The notes below the pieces were generated by a model, which worked only from the letters and a program-made list of their open reading frames with translations, was not told where the DNA came from and made no database searches. From Clostridia bacterium (lineage in GTDB: Bacteria > Bacillota > Clostridia > Oscillospirales > Acutalibacteraceae), in contig JAFRUO010000021.1 in the NCBI GenBank assembly GCA_017438845.1, positions 1 through 64,000 of the forward strand: 64,000 nt of DNA. Direction: 5' to 3'. Positions 48,861 through 58,339 of this stretch are shown piece by piece. The position numbers and the translations under genes were made by a program. Each line of letters starts with the position of its first letter. Within the stretch, counting starts at the first letter, position 1.

Positions 48861-50578
48861 ACATTACAATTAACGGTAAAAACGCCTCCGTAAAGGAGGG
48901 CACGACCATACTCGACGCGGCTTTGCAAAGCGGCATACTTATCCCCACGCTCTGCTTTTTAAAGGACATCAACGAAATCGGCGCCTGCCGTATCTGCGTT
49001 GTCGAAATTGAGGGCATGGAGCGCCTTGCCGCCGCCTGCAACAACACCGTCGAGGAGGGTATGGTAATCTACACCAACTCCCCGAAGGTTATGGCTTCGA
49101 GGAAGGCTACGCTTGAGCTTATTCTTTCCGAGCACGAGTACTCCTGCGCCACCTGTGCAAGGTGCGGCAACTGTCAGCTTCAGTCGCTGGCTGAGGAGTT
49201 CGGGCTTTCAACCGATATTTACAAAAAGAAAATCAGAAAAATTCCGTGGGACAAAAGCTTCCCGCTTATCCGTGACAATGAAAAATGCATCAAATGTATG
49301 CGCTGTATTCAGGTTTGCGACAAGGTGCAGTCGCTCGGAGTCTGGGACGTTTGCGGCACGGGTGCCAGGACCACCGTCGACGTAAACGGCGGCGAAAAAA
49401 TCTCGGCGGCTGACTGCTCGCTTTGCGGTCAGTGTATCACCCACTGCCCCGTAGGCGCGCTTCACGAAAGAGATGACAAAAACGTTCTTTACGAGGCGCT
49501 TGCCGACAAGGACAAGGTAAAAATTGTTCAGGTTGCCCCTGCCGTCAGAGCCGCCTGGGGCGAGGAGCTCGGGCTTCCTGCGGAAAAGGCAACCATCGGC
49601 AGAATGGGAGAGGCGTTACGACAGCTCGGCTTCGACTATGTCTTTGACACCGATTTCTCGGCGGACCTTACCATTATGGAGGAGGGAAGCGAATTTTTAA
49701 AGCGCTTCTCGGACAAAGAAAACAACCGTTTTCCGATGTTCACCTCCTGCTGTCCGGGCTGGGTGCGTTTTGTTAAAACACAGTACCCCGATATGTTAAG
49801 TCAGCTCTCAACCGCAAAAAGCCCTCAGCAGATGTTCGGCGCAGTGGTCAAGAGCTACTTTGCAGAGAAATTAAACAAGGACCCGAAGGACATAATCAGC
49901 GTTTCGGTAATGCCCTGCGTTGCCAAAAAGGCTGAGGCGGCTTACGACATTATGGGCAGTGAGGAGAGAGGCAGCGACGTTGACATCGTGCTCACCACAA
50001 GGGAGCTTATCAAGCTTATCAAGGCGGCGAGCATTAACGTCTATTCCCTTGAGGACAAGCCGCTTGACGACCCGCTGTGCGACGGCACGGGAGCCGCGGT
50101 AATTTTCGGCACCACGGGCGGAGTTATGGAGGCGGCGCTGCGTTCGGCATACTTCCTTGCGACAGGCTCCAACCCCGACCCCGACGCCTTCAAGGCGGTC
50201 AGAGGCTATCACAAGGGCTGGAACGAAGCGGAATTTGACTTTGCCGGCACAAAGGTGCGCTGTGCGGTTGCGAGCGGACTGGGCAACACCAGGAGCTTAC
50301 TTGAGGCGATACGCCGCGGCGATGCCGAATACGACTTTGTTGAGATTATGGCTTGCCCCGGCGGCTGTGCAGGCGGCGGCGGTCAGCCGATACATCCTTA
50401 CGACTCGTTTGATTACAGGGGCGACATTTTAAGAGAGCTTGACTTTAAGAGCTCTGTTCGCTTCTCGCACGAAAATCCTTCGGTTAAAAAGCTTTACGAG
50501 GAATATCTTAAGGCTCCGCTCGGTGAAAAATCGCATCACCTGCTTCACACCGACCACGAAGCATTAAATGTAAAATAA
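48854..50578 (+). CDS. hydA: Group A [FeFe]-hydrogenase catalytic subunit
   Basis: 574 residues. N-terminal [2Fe-2S] domain (TLCFLKDINEIGACRICVVE), His-Cys [4Fe-4S] site (EHEYSCATCARCGNCQL), two ferredoxin-type clusters (CIKCMRCIQVCDKVQ, CSLCGQCITHCPVGAL), then the H-cluster motifs TSCCPGWV (L1, near 297), MPCVAKKAEA (L2, near 352) and MACPGGCAGGGGQP (L3, near 498). It makes or oxidises H2 and is oxygen-sensitive. Encoded right after its flavin partner; maturation genes hydEFG are not in the window. Confidence 0.95.
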   Translation: MVNITINGKNASVKEGTTILDAALQSGILIPTLCFLKDINEIGACRICVVEIEGMERLAAACNNTVEEGMVIYTNSPKVMASRKATLELILSEHEYSCATCARCGNCQLQSLAEEFGLSTDIYKKKIRKIPWDKSFPLIRDNEKCIKCMRCIQVCDKVQSLGVWDVCGTGARTTVDVNGGEKISAADCSLCGQCITHCPVGALHERDDKNVLYEALADKDKVKIVQVAPAVRAAWGEELGLPAEKATIGRMGEALRQLGFDYVFDTDFSADLTIMEEGSEFLKRFSDKENNRFPMFTSCCPGWVRFVKTQYPDMLSQLSTAKSPQQMFGAVVKSYFAEKLNKDPKDIISVSVMPCVAKKAEAAYDIMGSEERGSDVDIVLTTRELIKLIKAASINVYSLEDKPLDDPLCDGTGAAVIFGTTGGVMEAALRSAYFLATGSNPDPDAFKAVRGYHKGWNEAEFDFAGTKVRCAVASGLGNTRSLLEAIRRGDAEYDFVEIMACPGGCAGGGGQPIHPYDSFDYRGDILRELDFKSSVRFSHENPSVKKLYEEYLKAPLGEKSHHLLHTDHEALNVK

Positions 50579-50607
50579 TATAAAGACTTAACGCAAGGGG
50601 GCGTAAT

Positions 50608-51861
50608 GTGCAGGAATATATAATTGTTTTTCCCATGGCAATACTGATTATCGGCTTAACCACCGTAGTTTTACGCGACACGTACCTCAACAAAAGGCAG
50701 CGTCAGCTGATGCTTTCCATCATCGTCTGCATCGGAATTATAGTTATTCAGAACGTAGTCGAATATATTCTTCAGGTCTCTGTCAGCATGCCGTACCTCA
50801 GGACTGTTGTGAGTATTATCGGCTACTCGGTGCGGCCCGTAATAATTGTGCTGTTCTGTCTGCTTGTTAAGCCGAACTGCAAGGTTAAGTATATGTGGGC
50901 GCTTGTGACAATAAACACATTGATATACCTTACCGCGCTGTTCTCGCCGTTTGTTTTCTATATCGACGAGGGAAACCATTATCAGGGCGGCGTTCTCGGA
51001 GGTATTTTCAGCAGTACCGCATATTTTGTCAGCGTAATCCTGCTTTGTCAGCTCGTCTACCTGACGCTCAACGAGTACCGTCAGCGCTCGTCATGGCTGT
51101 GGATGGTTATTATCAACACTCTGACTATCACCGCTTCGATGGTGCTTGAGGTTACAGCGTACTTTGACTGCCCCATCGCCTACGTCACAATTGCCATCGT
51201 GTGCTGCAGTCTGTTTTACTACATCTGGCTTCACCTTGAATACGTCAAGTCGCACGAAAAGGACCTTATGGCGGAGCAACGCATCAAAATTATGATGTCG
51301 CAGATTCAGCCGCATTTCCTTTACAACACGCTTTCCACCATTCAGTCGCTTTGCAGGACCGACCCTCACAAGGCGTTTGAAACGACGGGAAAATTCGGCT
51401 CATATTTGCGTAACAACCTTGAAAGCCTTGACAGCACTGATTTAATTCCGCTTAAAAAGGAGCTTGAGCACACAAAGCTTTACGCCGATATTGAAATGCT
51501 GCGCTTCCCGAAAATCAGCGTCATATACGACATTCAGGCGGAAAGCTTCAGGCTGCCTGCGCTTACAATTCAGCCGATAGTCGAAAACGCAATAAGGCAC
51601 GGCGTCAGAAGCCGTGAGCACGGATATGTCACGGTTAAAACAACGGAGCTTGAACACGCATATGAAATCACCGTCAGTGACAACGGCATCGGCTTTGACG
51701 TTTCAACGCAGGACCTGACCGTTGAGGGCTCCGAGCATATAGGCCTTAAAAACGTTAAGGAGCGAATCGAAACAATGTGTTCGGGTACGTTTGAAATTGA
51801 AAGCCGCATAGACGAGGGTACGGTTGTTACAATCACTGTTCCCAAAAGGATTAAGGAGTAA
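50608..51861 (+). CDS. LytS/YehU-type sensor histidine kinase
   Basis: 417 residues from a GTG with AAGGGGGCGTAAT before it. Six membrane spans (about 1-200) form a 7TM-like sensing region. Then the His_kinase domain: IKIMMSQIQPHFLYNTLSTIQSL (phospho-acceptor His) and the ATPase lid NAIRHGVRSREHGYV plus GIGFDVS. Placed 30 bp after hydA and 4 bp before the response regulator, so it may sense a membrane or redox signal related to hydrogen metabolism; this is inference from position. Confidence 0.88.
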   Translation: MQEYIIVFPMAILIIGLTTVVLRDTYLNKRQRQLMLSIIVCIGIIVIQNVVEYILQVSVSMPYLRTVVSIIGYSVRPVIIVLFCLLVKPNCKVKYMWALVTINTLIYLTALFSPFVFYIDEGNHYQGGVLGGIFSSTAYFVSVILLCQLVYLTLNEYRQRSSWLWMVIINTLTITASMVLEVTAYFDCPIAYVTIAIVCCSLFYYIWLHLEYVKSHEKDLMAEQRIKIMMSQIQPHFLYNTLSTIQSLCRTDPHKAFETTGKFGSYLRNNLESLDSTDLIPLKKELEHTKLYADIEMLRFPKISVIYDIQAESFRLPALTIQPIVENAIRHGVRSREHGYVTVKTTELEHAYEITVSDNGIGFDVSTQDLTVEGSEHIGLKNVKERIETMCSGTFEIESRIDEGTVVTITVPKRIKE

Positions 51862-51864
51862 ACA

Positions 51865-52662
51865 ATGAAAATAATCTGCGTTGACGATGAGGAGCTTGTT
51901 CTCGACCTTGTCGTATATATGTGCAATAACCTGCCCAATGTAAGCACGGTCAGGGGCTTTACCGATCCGCTGAAGGCGATTGAGGAGCAAAAAAGCGAGC
52001 CCGCCGACATAGCGCTTCTGGACATTGATATGCCCGTTATGAACGGTATCACGCTTGCGGTTAAGCTCAAGGACATTCACCCCGACACGGCTGTAATTTT
52101 CCTTACGGGCTACTCGAACTACGCCCTTGAAGCGTTTCGGGTTCACGCAAACGGCTACCTTTTAAAGCCGCTTGACAAGGAGAGGCTTGTTGAGGAGATA
52201 GGCTATGCCATGGAGAAAAAGGGCGTAAAAAAATACCCCGACTTTTTTGCAAAAACCTTCGGTGATTTTGACTTTCTGGCGCACGGAAGCCCCGTCAGCT
52301 TTTCAAGACAGAAGTCAAAGGAGCTGCTCGCCTTTCTGATTGACAAGAGAGGCTCGGGCGTTACAAGAGCCGCCGCCTTTGCCGCGCTCTACGAGGACGA
52401 AATATACGACAGGAGAAGGCAAAAGCAGTTTGACGTTATAGTCAGAAGCCTCAGAGATACGCTTGAGGAATGCGGCGCTAAACACCTTCTCGTCATAAAA
52501 TCGGGCGAGCTTCGTATTAACCCGGGCTTAATCGAGTGCGACCTGTACCGTTTGCTTGACGGCGACGCGCGTGCGGTCAACGCGTACAGGGGCGAATATA
52601 TGAGCGCTTACCCCTGGGCAAGCATTACCGAGGCTTTCCTCGACAGAAACACCAAGAAATAA
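51865..52662 (+). CDS. Response regulator with SARP/BTAD-like output domain
   Basis: 265 residues. Receiver domain: ICVDDEELVL, ALLDIDMPVMNG (phospho-acceptor Asp), LTGYSNYALEAF and YLLKPLDKERL. The output half has FSRQKSKELLAFLIDKRGSGV and FDVIVRSLRDTLEECGAKHLL, an OmpR-like winged helix of the SARP (BTAD) kind used in metal/antibiotic regulators. It pairs with the preceding kinase. Confidence 0.85.
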   Translation: MKIICVDDEELVLDLVVYMCNNLPNVSTVRGFTDPLKAIEEQKSEPADIALLDIDMPVMNGITLAVKLKDIHPDTAVIFLTGYSNYALEAFRVHANGYLLKPLDKERLVEEIGYAMEKKGVKKYPDFFAKTFGDFDFLAHGSPVSFSRQKSKELLAFLIDKRGSGVTRAAAFAALYEDEIYDRRRQKQFDVIVRSLRDTLEECGAKHLLVIKSGELRINPGLIECDLYRLLDGDARAVNAYRGEYMSAYPWASITEAFLDRNTKK

Positions 52663-52758
52663 AAAGCCCGAAGCGTCTTTTTAAAATTGCTTCGGACATA
52701 ATGTGTATTGATTATTGAAAGCCAAATTACGTTTTGATGAATTGAAAGGAGTTTTTTA

Positions 52759-53880
52759 ATGCAAACACAGAAAAAGGGCACGCCCTGGAAGCCGATTGCG
52801 ATTGTTGCAATCTGCCTTTTACTGATTGTAAGCACGCTTTACGGACTCGGTGTTGGCTATAAGCAGCCCGCCCCCGAAAGCACGGAGCCTTCCTCGGAGC
52901 AGACGGTTGTGCCTCAGGATGCGCTGAGCCTCTGGACGGACGGCGCCGAGGCAAAAAAGGAGCTCAGCTCCTATATAGAGGCTGTCACAAAAGAGGGCTC
53001 AAAGGACTTTATTCCCGAGGAGGACAGAATTGCAGTGTTCGACCTTGACGGCACGCTTGCCTGCGAAACAGACCCGTGCTACTTTGACCACTGTATTTAT
53101 TATCACCGTGTAATTGAGGATGAAAATTATAAGGACAAGGCGACCGATTTTGAAAAAGAGGTTGCGGCTGAGGTCAAGCAGTTTATGGACACCGGCGTTT
53201 CGGCGCCCGACTCAATGACGCGTCACGGCAAGGCGGTTGCTTCGGCGTTTTCGGGACTTACTCCCGAGGAGTTTGTCGACTACTGCGCCGAGTACGCCAA
53301 GACCCCCTCGCCCGGCTACAACAACCTTACCAGAGCCGAGGCGTTCTACAAGCCGATGCTTCAGGTCGTTGATTACCTTAAGGCTAACGGCTTTACGGTA
53401 TACGTTGTCAGCGGAACGGACAGGTTTATCGTAAGAGGACTTGTAAAGGCTTCTCCGCTTGATTTGCCCAGTCAGCAGCTTATCGGCTCCGATGAAAGCC
53501 TTGTTGCTCCCGACCAGGGCGACACCGACGGACTTGAATATGAATTTGACGAAAACGACCAGCTCGTTATGGGCGGCGAATTTCTCGTTAAAAACCTTGA
53601 TATGAACAAGGTTACGGTTATTCAGCAGGAAATCGGCAAGCAGCCCGTACTCGCCTTCGGCAACAGCGGAAGCGACTTCAGCATGGCTCAGTACGCCCTC
53701 AACGGCAACAAGTATAACGCCAAGGCGTTTATGCTCTGCTGCGACGACACCGTGCGTGAAAACGGCAACCCCGAAAAAGCCGCAAAAATGGTTAAATCCT
53801 GTGAGGAAAACGGCTTTACGGCTATCTCGATGAAGGATGACTGGAAAACAATTTACGGCGACAACGTCACAAGAAAATAA
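52759..53880 (+). CDS. Membrane-anchored HAD-superfamily phosphatase
   Basis: 373 residues. One N-terminal span (residues about 13-31) and a Pro/Glu-rich linker place the enzyme outside the cell. HAD motifs: VFDLDGTLACET (nucleophile Asp, motif I), VYVVSGTDRFIV (motif II) and LAFGNSGSDFSMAQYAL (motif IV). Such anchored HAD enzymes hydrolyse phosphate esters or modify surface polymers. A start with AAAGGAG lies upstream. Its place right after the two-component genes suggests regulated expression, but no direct link is shown. Confidence 0.85.
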   Translation: MQTQKKGTPWKPIAIVAICLLLIVSTLYGLGVGYKQPAPESTEPSSEQTVVPQDALSLWTDGAEAKKELSSYIEAVTKEGSKDFIPEEDRIAVFDLDGTLACETDPCYFDHCIYYHRVIEDENYKDKATDFEKEVAAEVKQFMDTGVSAPDSMTRHGKAVASAFSGLTPEEFVDYCAEYAKTPSPGYNNLTRAEAFYKPMLQVVDYLKANGFTVYVVSGTDRFIVRGLVKASPLDLPSQQLIGSDESLVAPDQGDTDGLEYEFDENDQLVMGGEFLVKNLDMNKVTVIQQEIGKQPVLAFGNSGSDFSMAQYALNGNKYNAKAFMLCCDDTVRENGNPEKAAKMVKSCEENGFTAISMKDDWKTIYGDNVTRK

Positions 53881-53908
53881 AAGGTACACTGTACTGATGC
53901 AAGCCAAG

Positions 53909-53942
53909 CCGAAAGAGCGTATGCCCTTTCGGTTTGTTTTTA
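53909..53942 (+). terminator. Terminator of the HAD phosphatase gene
   Basis: CCGAAAG-agcgtatgcc-CTTTCGG followed by TTTGTTTTT. Confidence 0.8.
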
Positions 53943-53992
53943 AACAAATCGTACGGTTTGCGGCAGGGACGGATATATTTTGTAAAAAGCTA

Positions 53993-54021
53993 TTTCAAAA
54001 GCACCCGTTTTTTGGTATAAT
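53993..54021 (+). promoter_or_regulatory. Promoter of the MoxR operon
   Basis: TTTCAA (53993-53998), 17-bp spacer, TATAAT (54016-54021), 40 nt before the start codon. Confidence 0.6.
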
Positions 54022-54060
54022 AATGTATATATAAACAGTTTTTATGCAGAAGGTGAGATA

Positions 54061-54990
54061 ATGAACGACAGAATTGAAGCGATAGTCAACAACATTGAAA
54101 AGGTAATTGTCGGCAAGCGTGAGGCGATAATTAAGATTATCTGCGCTATGCTTTCGCAGGGGCATATACTTGTAGAGGACGTTCCCGGCGTAGGAAAGAC
54201 AAGGCTTATCCGGGCGCTTGCAAGCTCGGTTGACGGGAAATTCAACCGTATACAGCTGACCCCCGACATTATGCCCGGCGACATCGTGGGCTTCTCAATG
54301 ATTAACCCGCAGACAAGGGAGCTGGAGTACAGACCCGGCGCCGCCATGTGTAATTTCCTGCTTGCGGACGAAATCAACAGAGCCTCGCCCAAGGCTCAGT
54401 CGTCACTGCTCGAAATAATGGAGGAGCATCAGATTTCCCTTGACTCGGTAACAATGCCGCTTCCGGAGCCGTTTATGGTAATGGCAACGCAGAATCCCGT
54501 TGAAACCTACGGCACCTATCACCTTCCCGAAGCCCAAATGGACAGGTTCCTTATGCGGATTTCAATGGGCTACCCGAGCTTTAACGATGAGCTTAACATA
54601 ATAAAGCTCTCTCAGGAGGATTCGTTTAACGAAAATCTCAGCCCCGTTATGACGTGCGAGGAGCTTCTCGGACATATAGAAAACGTTAAAAAGGTAAGCT
54701 GTACGGACAGTATTGCCGACTATATTTTAAGGCTTGTCACCGCCACAAGAAGCTCGGAGCTCGTTTCGCTCGGGGCTTCGCCCAGGGCAGGCATCGCCCT
54801 TATGAAAACAGCTAAGGCATACGCCTATATTATGGGCAGAAGCTATGTCGTCCCCGACGACGTAAGAAATATGCTGACGGCTGTCATTGCACACAGGCTC
54901 ATTCTTTCGCCTAAAGGCAAATCGGCGTTTTCAAGCGCCGAAAAGGTGACCGCAAATATCGCCTCCGGCGTTAAAGCCCCTACCGAATAA
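54061..54990 (+). CDS. MoxR-type AAA+ ATPase
   Basis: 309 residues. Walker A VEDVPGVGKTRLI (near residue 40), Walker B LLADEINRASPKAQSSLLEIMEE, sensor ATQNPVETYGTYHLPEAQMDRF and the C-terminal lid VTATRSSELVSLGASPRAG. MoxR ATPases are chaperones that load metals or assemble membrane complexes, usually together with a DUF58 partner, as here 2 bp downstream. Confidence 0.95.
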   Translation: MNDRIEAIVNNIEKVIVGKREAIIKIICAMLSQGHILVEDVPGVGKTRLIRALASSVDGKFNRIQLTPDIMPGDIVGFSMINPQTRELEYRPGAAMCNFLLADEINRASPKAQSSLLEIMEEHQISLDSVTMPLPEPFMVMATQNPVETYGTYHLPEAQMDRFLMRISMGYPSFNDELNIIKLSQEDSFNENLSPVMTCEELLGHIENVKKVSCTDSIADYILRLVTATRSSELVSLGASPRAGIALMKTAKAYAYIMGRSYVVPDDVRNMLTAVIAHRLILSPKGKSAFSSAEKVTANIASGVKAPTE

Positions 54991-54992
54991 TT

Positions 54993-56162
54993 ATGAGTAA
55001 AACGGTTTTGTCACTCTTAAACTACATAGGCTGTATAGGTATGGCTCTGTTTGTGACCCTCGTTATCGACGGCACAATCGGAATGGTGCTTACCTTTGCG
55101 CTGATAATTGCACTGGTTGTTTCCCCTCTTCTTACGCTTGCGGTAAAGCGTCACCTGAGAGTTCAACCGGTGTTAAACGGCTCCGCCTTTTCAAAGGGTG
55201 ACAAAATTTACTTCGGCATAAAGCTTTTTAATAACGGTTTTCTTCCCGCTCCCGTAATCTCGGCTGAGCTTTACCGAACGCCTCATTTTACAGCCGACGG
55301 CGGGGACGCTCTTTGCGGCTCGGTTACGGGCAGGTCGTCCAATACGCTCACGCTCGCTCTCACCGCAGTACATTCGGGAAAGGCGTATATCGGCATTAAA
55401 AGCCTTACGCTTACCGACTACCTCGGCATTTTTTCGTTTAATTTAAAGATTGACGGCGATGCCGAAAAGGAGCTTACGGCGGCAATTTACCCCGACATCC
55501 CCGAGGTTTCGGTACAGACGGGTCTTATTAACACAAGCTCGGTCTTTTTGTCAGCCGAGGACGATGAGGAGGAATCCGACGAAACGTCGTCGGTACCGAC
55601 CGGACTTGCAGGCTACGACCACAGGGAATATTCGCCGGGCGACCCGTTAAAGAGAATTAACTGGAAGCTTTCTTCAAAGCGTGACGTGCTTATGGTGCGT
55701 CTTGACGAAAAAATCAAGGGCGCAGGCAGAACGCTGCTGCTCGACCTGCCCTACTGCGAGCTGACTCCCGTTTTGCTTACCGTGCGTGACAACGTAATTG
55801 AGGGCATGCTTGCCATGCTCGTTTCTCTGATAAAAGAGGGACGTGAAGTGAGCTGCCTCTACCGTAAGCAGGGACTGTGGATGACCGCCGAAATTCGCTC
55901 TCAGGGCGACATTTACGCCCTGCAGGAGGAGCTTTCGGAAACGGAGCCCGACAAAGCGGGAGGTGTTCTCCCCGACCCTGCAAGGCTTTCGGGCGTGCCG
56001 ATTGTTTTCACCTCGGCTATGCAGGGCTGTTCAGGCTCGGCGGAGCTTATCGCGCGGCGCTTTCCCGACTCAATGCTTATCAGCTCATACGCCTCTTCAC
56101 TGCCGAGCTTCAGCGCTAACAGCTGGGTTCTGTCAGAAGGCTTTGAGCTTCACAAAATGTGA
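54993..56162 (+). CDS. DUF58 domain protein
   Basis: 389 residues with two N-terminal membrane spans (about 5-50), then a variable region and the DUF58 core: GYDHREYSPGDPLKRINWKLSSKRDVLMVRLDEK. DUF58 proteins are standard partners of MoxR. Start at an ATG two codons after the MoxR stop. It overlaps the downstream transglutaminase reading by a few bases. Confidence 0.92.
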   Translation: MSKTVLSLLNYIGCIGMALFVTLVIDGTIGMVLTFALIIALVVSPLLTLAVKRHLRVQPVLNGSAFSKGDKIYFGIKLFNNGFLPAPVISAELYRTPHFTADGGDALCGSVTGRSSNTLTLALTAVHSGKAYIGIKSLTLTDYLGIFSFNLKIDGDAEKELTAAIYPDIPEVSVQTGLINTSSVFLSAEDDEEESDETSSVPTGLAGYDHREYSPGDPLKRINWKLSSKRDVLMVRLDEKIKGAGRTLLLDLPYCELTPVLLTVRDNVIEGMLAMLVSLIKEGREVSCLYRKQGLWMTAEIRSQGDIYALQEELSETEPDKAGGVLPDPARLSGVPIVFTSAMQGCSGSAELIARRFPDSMLISSYASSLPSFSANSWVLSEGFELHKM

Positions 56163-56170
56163 GGTGTGAT

Positions 56171-58330
56171 ATGAAAAAGCTTCTTCACCTTACAAAGGAA
56201 CAGCTCAGCGTTTACATCTGTCCTCTTTTGCTTGCGGACGCGGTGTATTTTGCGAGCCTATACACCTTTAACAAGCCGTCCGCATTTGTGTTTACGGCTC
56301 TTTTCGCCATAGCCTCCGTTATGCTTTTTCGCCTGTTTGACTCACTGCGCTTAAGGAAAAGCGGAGGGCTTATTTATGCGCTTATGCTCTCTGTGGCGGT
56401 GTTCGTTTCCTTTTCACTCGTGGTGCTTCATATGTCCGCCTACGGCTATTACTCACCCATACGCTGGTTTTACGCTCAGGGCGACGACAGCTTTGTGCCC
56501 GACCTTACTGCGGCTCTTGCCCTCGGCGGCGGCTTCTTTCTGTGCTCGGTTATTTACTATTTTACAATGGTACGTTACCGCACAATGGGAGTAATGCTCT
56601 GCACAATGTTTCCGTTTTTCTTCTTTGCAAAGCGCTCGGACATTATGCCGAATATACTTATTACGCTTATAATGCTTCTCTTCCTCGCAGTTGTTATTCA
56701 TAACAGGCGGCTCGGCTCCGGCGGCGAGAAAACAAAATCGGAGCTGAAGGTCGACCGTGCGTATATTATCGCCGTGTCCGTGTTTATACTGATTGTCGGC
56801 TCTCTTACCATGATAATCGAAAAGCCGTATTACCAGGCGTTCCTTGAAAAGAACTCAAGGCTTTTCACGCCGTTTGGCATAGGCGGCGGCAACAGTTCGG
56901 GCTTTGAGGACCTGACGGAGCGTTCCTCGCCGAGAAACGGCAGGCCTGACTATAACTATGAGCCTCTGTTTTATGCCGAAACCGACTCCGACGCAGAGGA
57001 ATTATTCCTCCGCACCAAGGCGTTTGATACCTTTGACGGCGATTTCTGGGTTAACTCGAACAACTATTCCTGGGCGTTTTACAGCCTTCAGCTGCCCGAA
57101 TACTCAACCGACGACGTAGCTTTGGATATGTCCGCGCTTACGGGCGGCGAGCCGACAGAGCTTTATCGGGTGCAGAGGGCGCGCGTCTTTGACGATGAAT
57201 TTACGCCGAGCTATCTCCCCTCACCCTACGGAATTATAACCGACAACCGCCCTGCAAATTCGCTCCAATACTATAAGCTTCGCTCCGACACCTCGGTTTT
57301 CAGGACTATGGATTACTATGACCTGCCCGAGCTTAACGATAGGTTTAGCTTTATTGAGGGCAGACACGAGCTTTATCTTTTCGCCGAAAGGCTTAATTTC
57401 AGCTCCTCGGAATACCTTGACTTCCTTAAAGGCTTCGGTAAAAACGAGAGTGCAAAGCGGCTGTTAAAGGATTATGAACGGGCGCAAAGCGGCTACACGG
57501 GACAGGAAAATATTTCCTCAAGGCTCAGAGCTCTCTCCGAGGAGATTACCGCCGACTGTCACAGCGACCTTGAAAAGGCAAAGGCGCTTGAAAGCTATTT
57601 TTCGGAAAACGGCTTCTCCTATTCCCTTGATTATGTGCCCGACGACAATTCGGTTGACTACTTCGTTTTCCAAAGCAAAACGGGCTACTGTGCAGGCTAC
57701 GCCACCGCAATGACGCTTATGGCAAGAAGTGTGGGGCTTCCCGCAAGGTATGTCGAGGGCTTTGCCGCCTTTGAAAAAAACGAAAGCGGTCAGTTTGTCA
57801 TAAGGGACGGCTACGCTCACGCCTTTGTCGAGGTTTATATTCCCGCCGCAGGCTGGCTGACCTTTGACCCGACCGTTGACGGTTACAGAGAAAACCCGAA
57901 CGCAGACGGCTCCTCGGGCCTCGGCATCCTGTCAAGGCTGCTTGAAGCTTTAAACCGTGCCTCGTCAATTTTCGTAATTGCTCTGGCTGTACTGCTTTTC
58001 TCGCTTGCGGACCTGCTGCGTGAGCTTGCTTTAAGAACGGTAATTCTCTTTAAGCCGTTAGAAAAAAGAGTAATTCTTTTGTACCGCAACCTTCTTAAAG
58101 CCGCAGGAAAATCGGTCGGTGAGGATTTGTCCTCCTACACGCCCGATATGCTTCGTAAGCTTCTGTACGAAAGCAAGGGCATTTCGTCAGACAGGCTGAT
58201 AAGCCTTTTTGAAAAAACCGCCTTCGGAGGCTTTGAAGTCAAAAGGGAGGAATATGCTCCCGCCTACCGTGAGTATAAAAGCTGTTACCGAAAACTTAGC
58301 CGAAGGTTTAAAAGCTCAAAAAAGCCATAA
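56171..58330 (+). CDS. Multi-spanning transglutaminase-like protein (TgpA type)
   Basis: 719 residues from the ATG at 56171, chosen for GAGGTGTGAT upstream. Five or six membrane spans occupy residues 1-215, followed by an extracytoplasmic region. The transglutaminase core shows Cys in SKTGYCAGYATAMTLMARS, His in GYAHAFVEVY and Asp in TFDPTVDGYR. A final membrane span (around residue 600) returns the chain to the cytosol. The MoxR-DUF58-transglutaminase trio is conserved; the natural substrate is unknown. Confidence 0.9.
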   Translation: MKKLLHLTKEQLSVYICPLLLADAVYFASLYTFNKPSAFVFTALFAIASVMLFRLFDSLRLRKSGGLIYALMLSVAVFVSFSLVVLHMSAYGYYSPIRWFYAQGDDSFVPDLTAALALGGGFFLCSVIYYFTMVRYRTMGVMLCTMFPFFFFAKRSDIMPNILITLIMLLFLAVVIHNRRLGSGGEKTKSELKVDRAYIIAVSVFILIVGSLTMIIEKPYYQAFLEKNSRLFTPFGIGGGNSSGFEDLTERSSPRNGRPDYNYEPLFYAETDSDAEELFLRTKAFDTFDGDFWVNSNNYSWAFYSLQLPEYSTDDVALDMSALTGGEPTELYRVQRARVFDDEFTPSYLPSPYGIITDNRPANSLQYYKLRSDTSVFRTMDYYDLPELNDRFSFIEGRHELYLFAERLNFSSSEYLDFLKGFGKNESAKRLLKDYERAQSGYTGQENISSRLRALSEEITADCHSDLEKAKALESYFSENGFSYSLDYVPDDNSVDYFVFQSKTGYCAGYATAMTLMARSVGLPARYVEGFAAFEKNESGQFVIRDGYAHAFVEVYIPAAGWLTFDPTVDGYRENPNADGSSGLGILSRLLEALNRASSIFVIALAVLLFSLADLLRELALRTVILFKPLEKRVILLYRNLLKAAGKSVGEDLSSYTPDMLRKLLYESKGISSDRLISLFEKTAFGGFEVKREEYAPAYREYKSCYRKLSRRFKSSKKP

Positions 58331-58339
58331 TAGAAAGCA

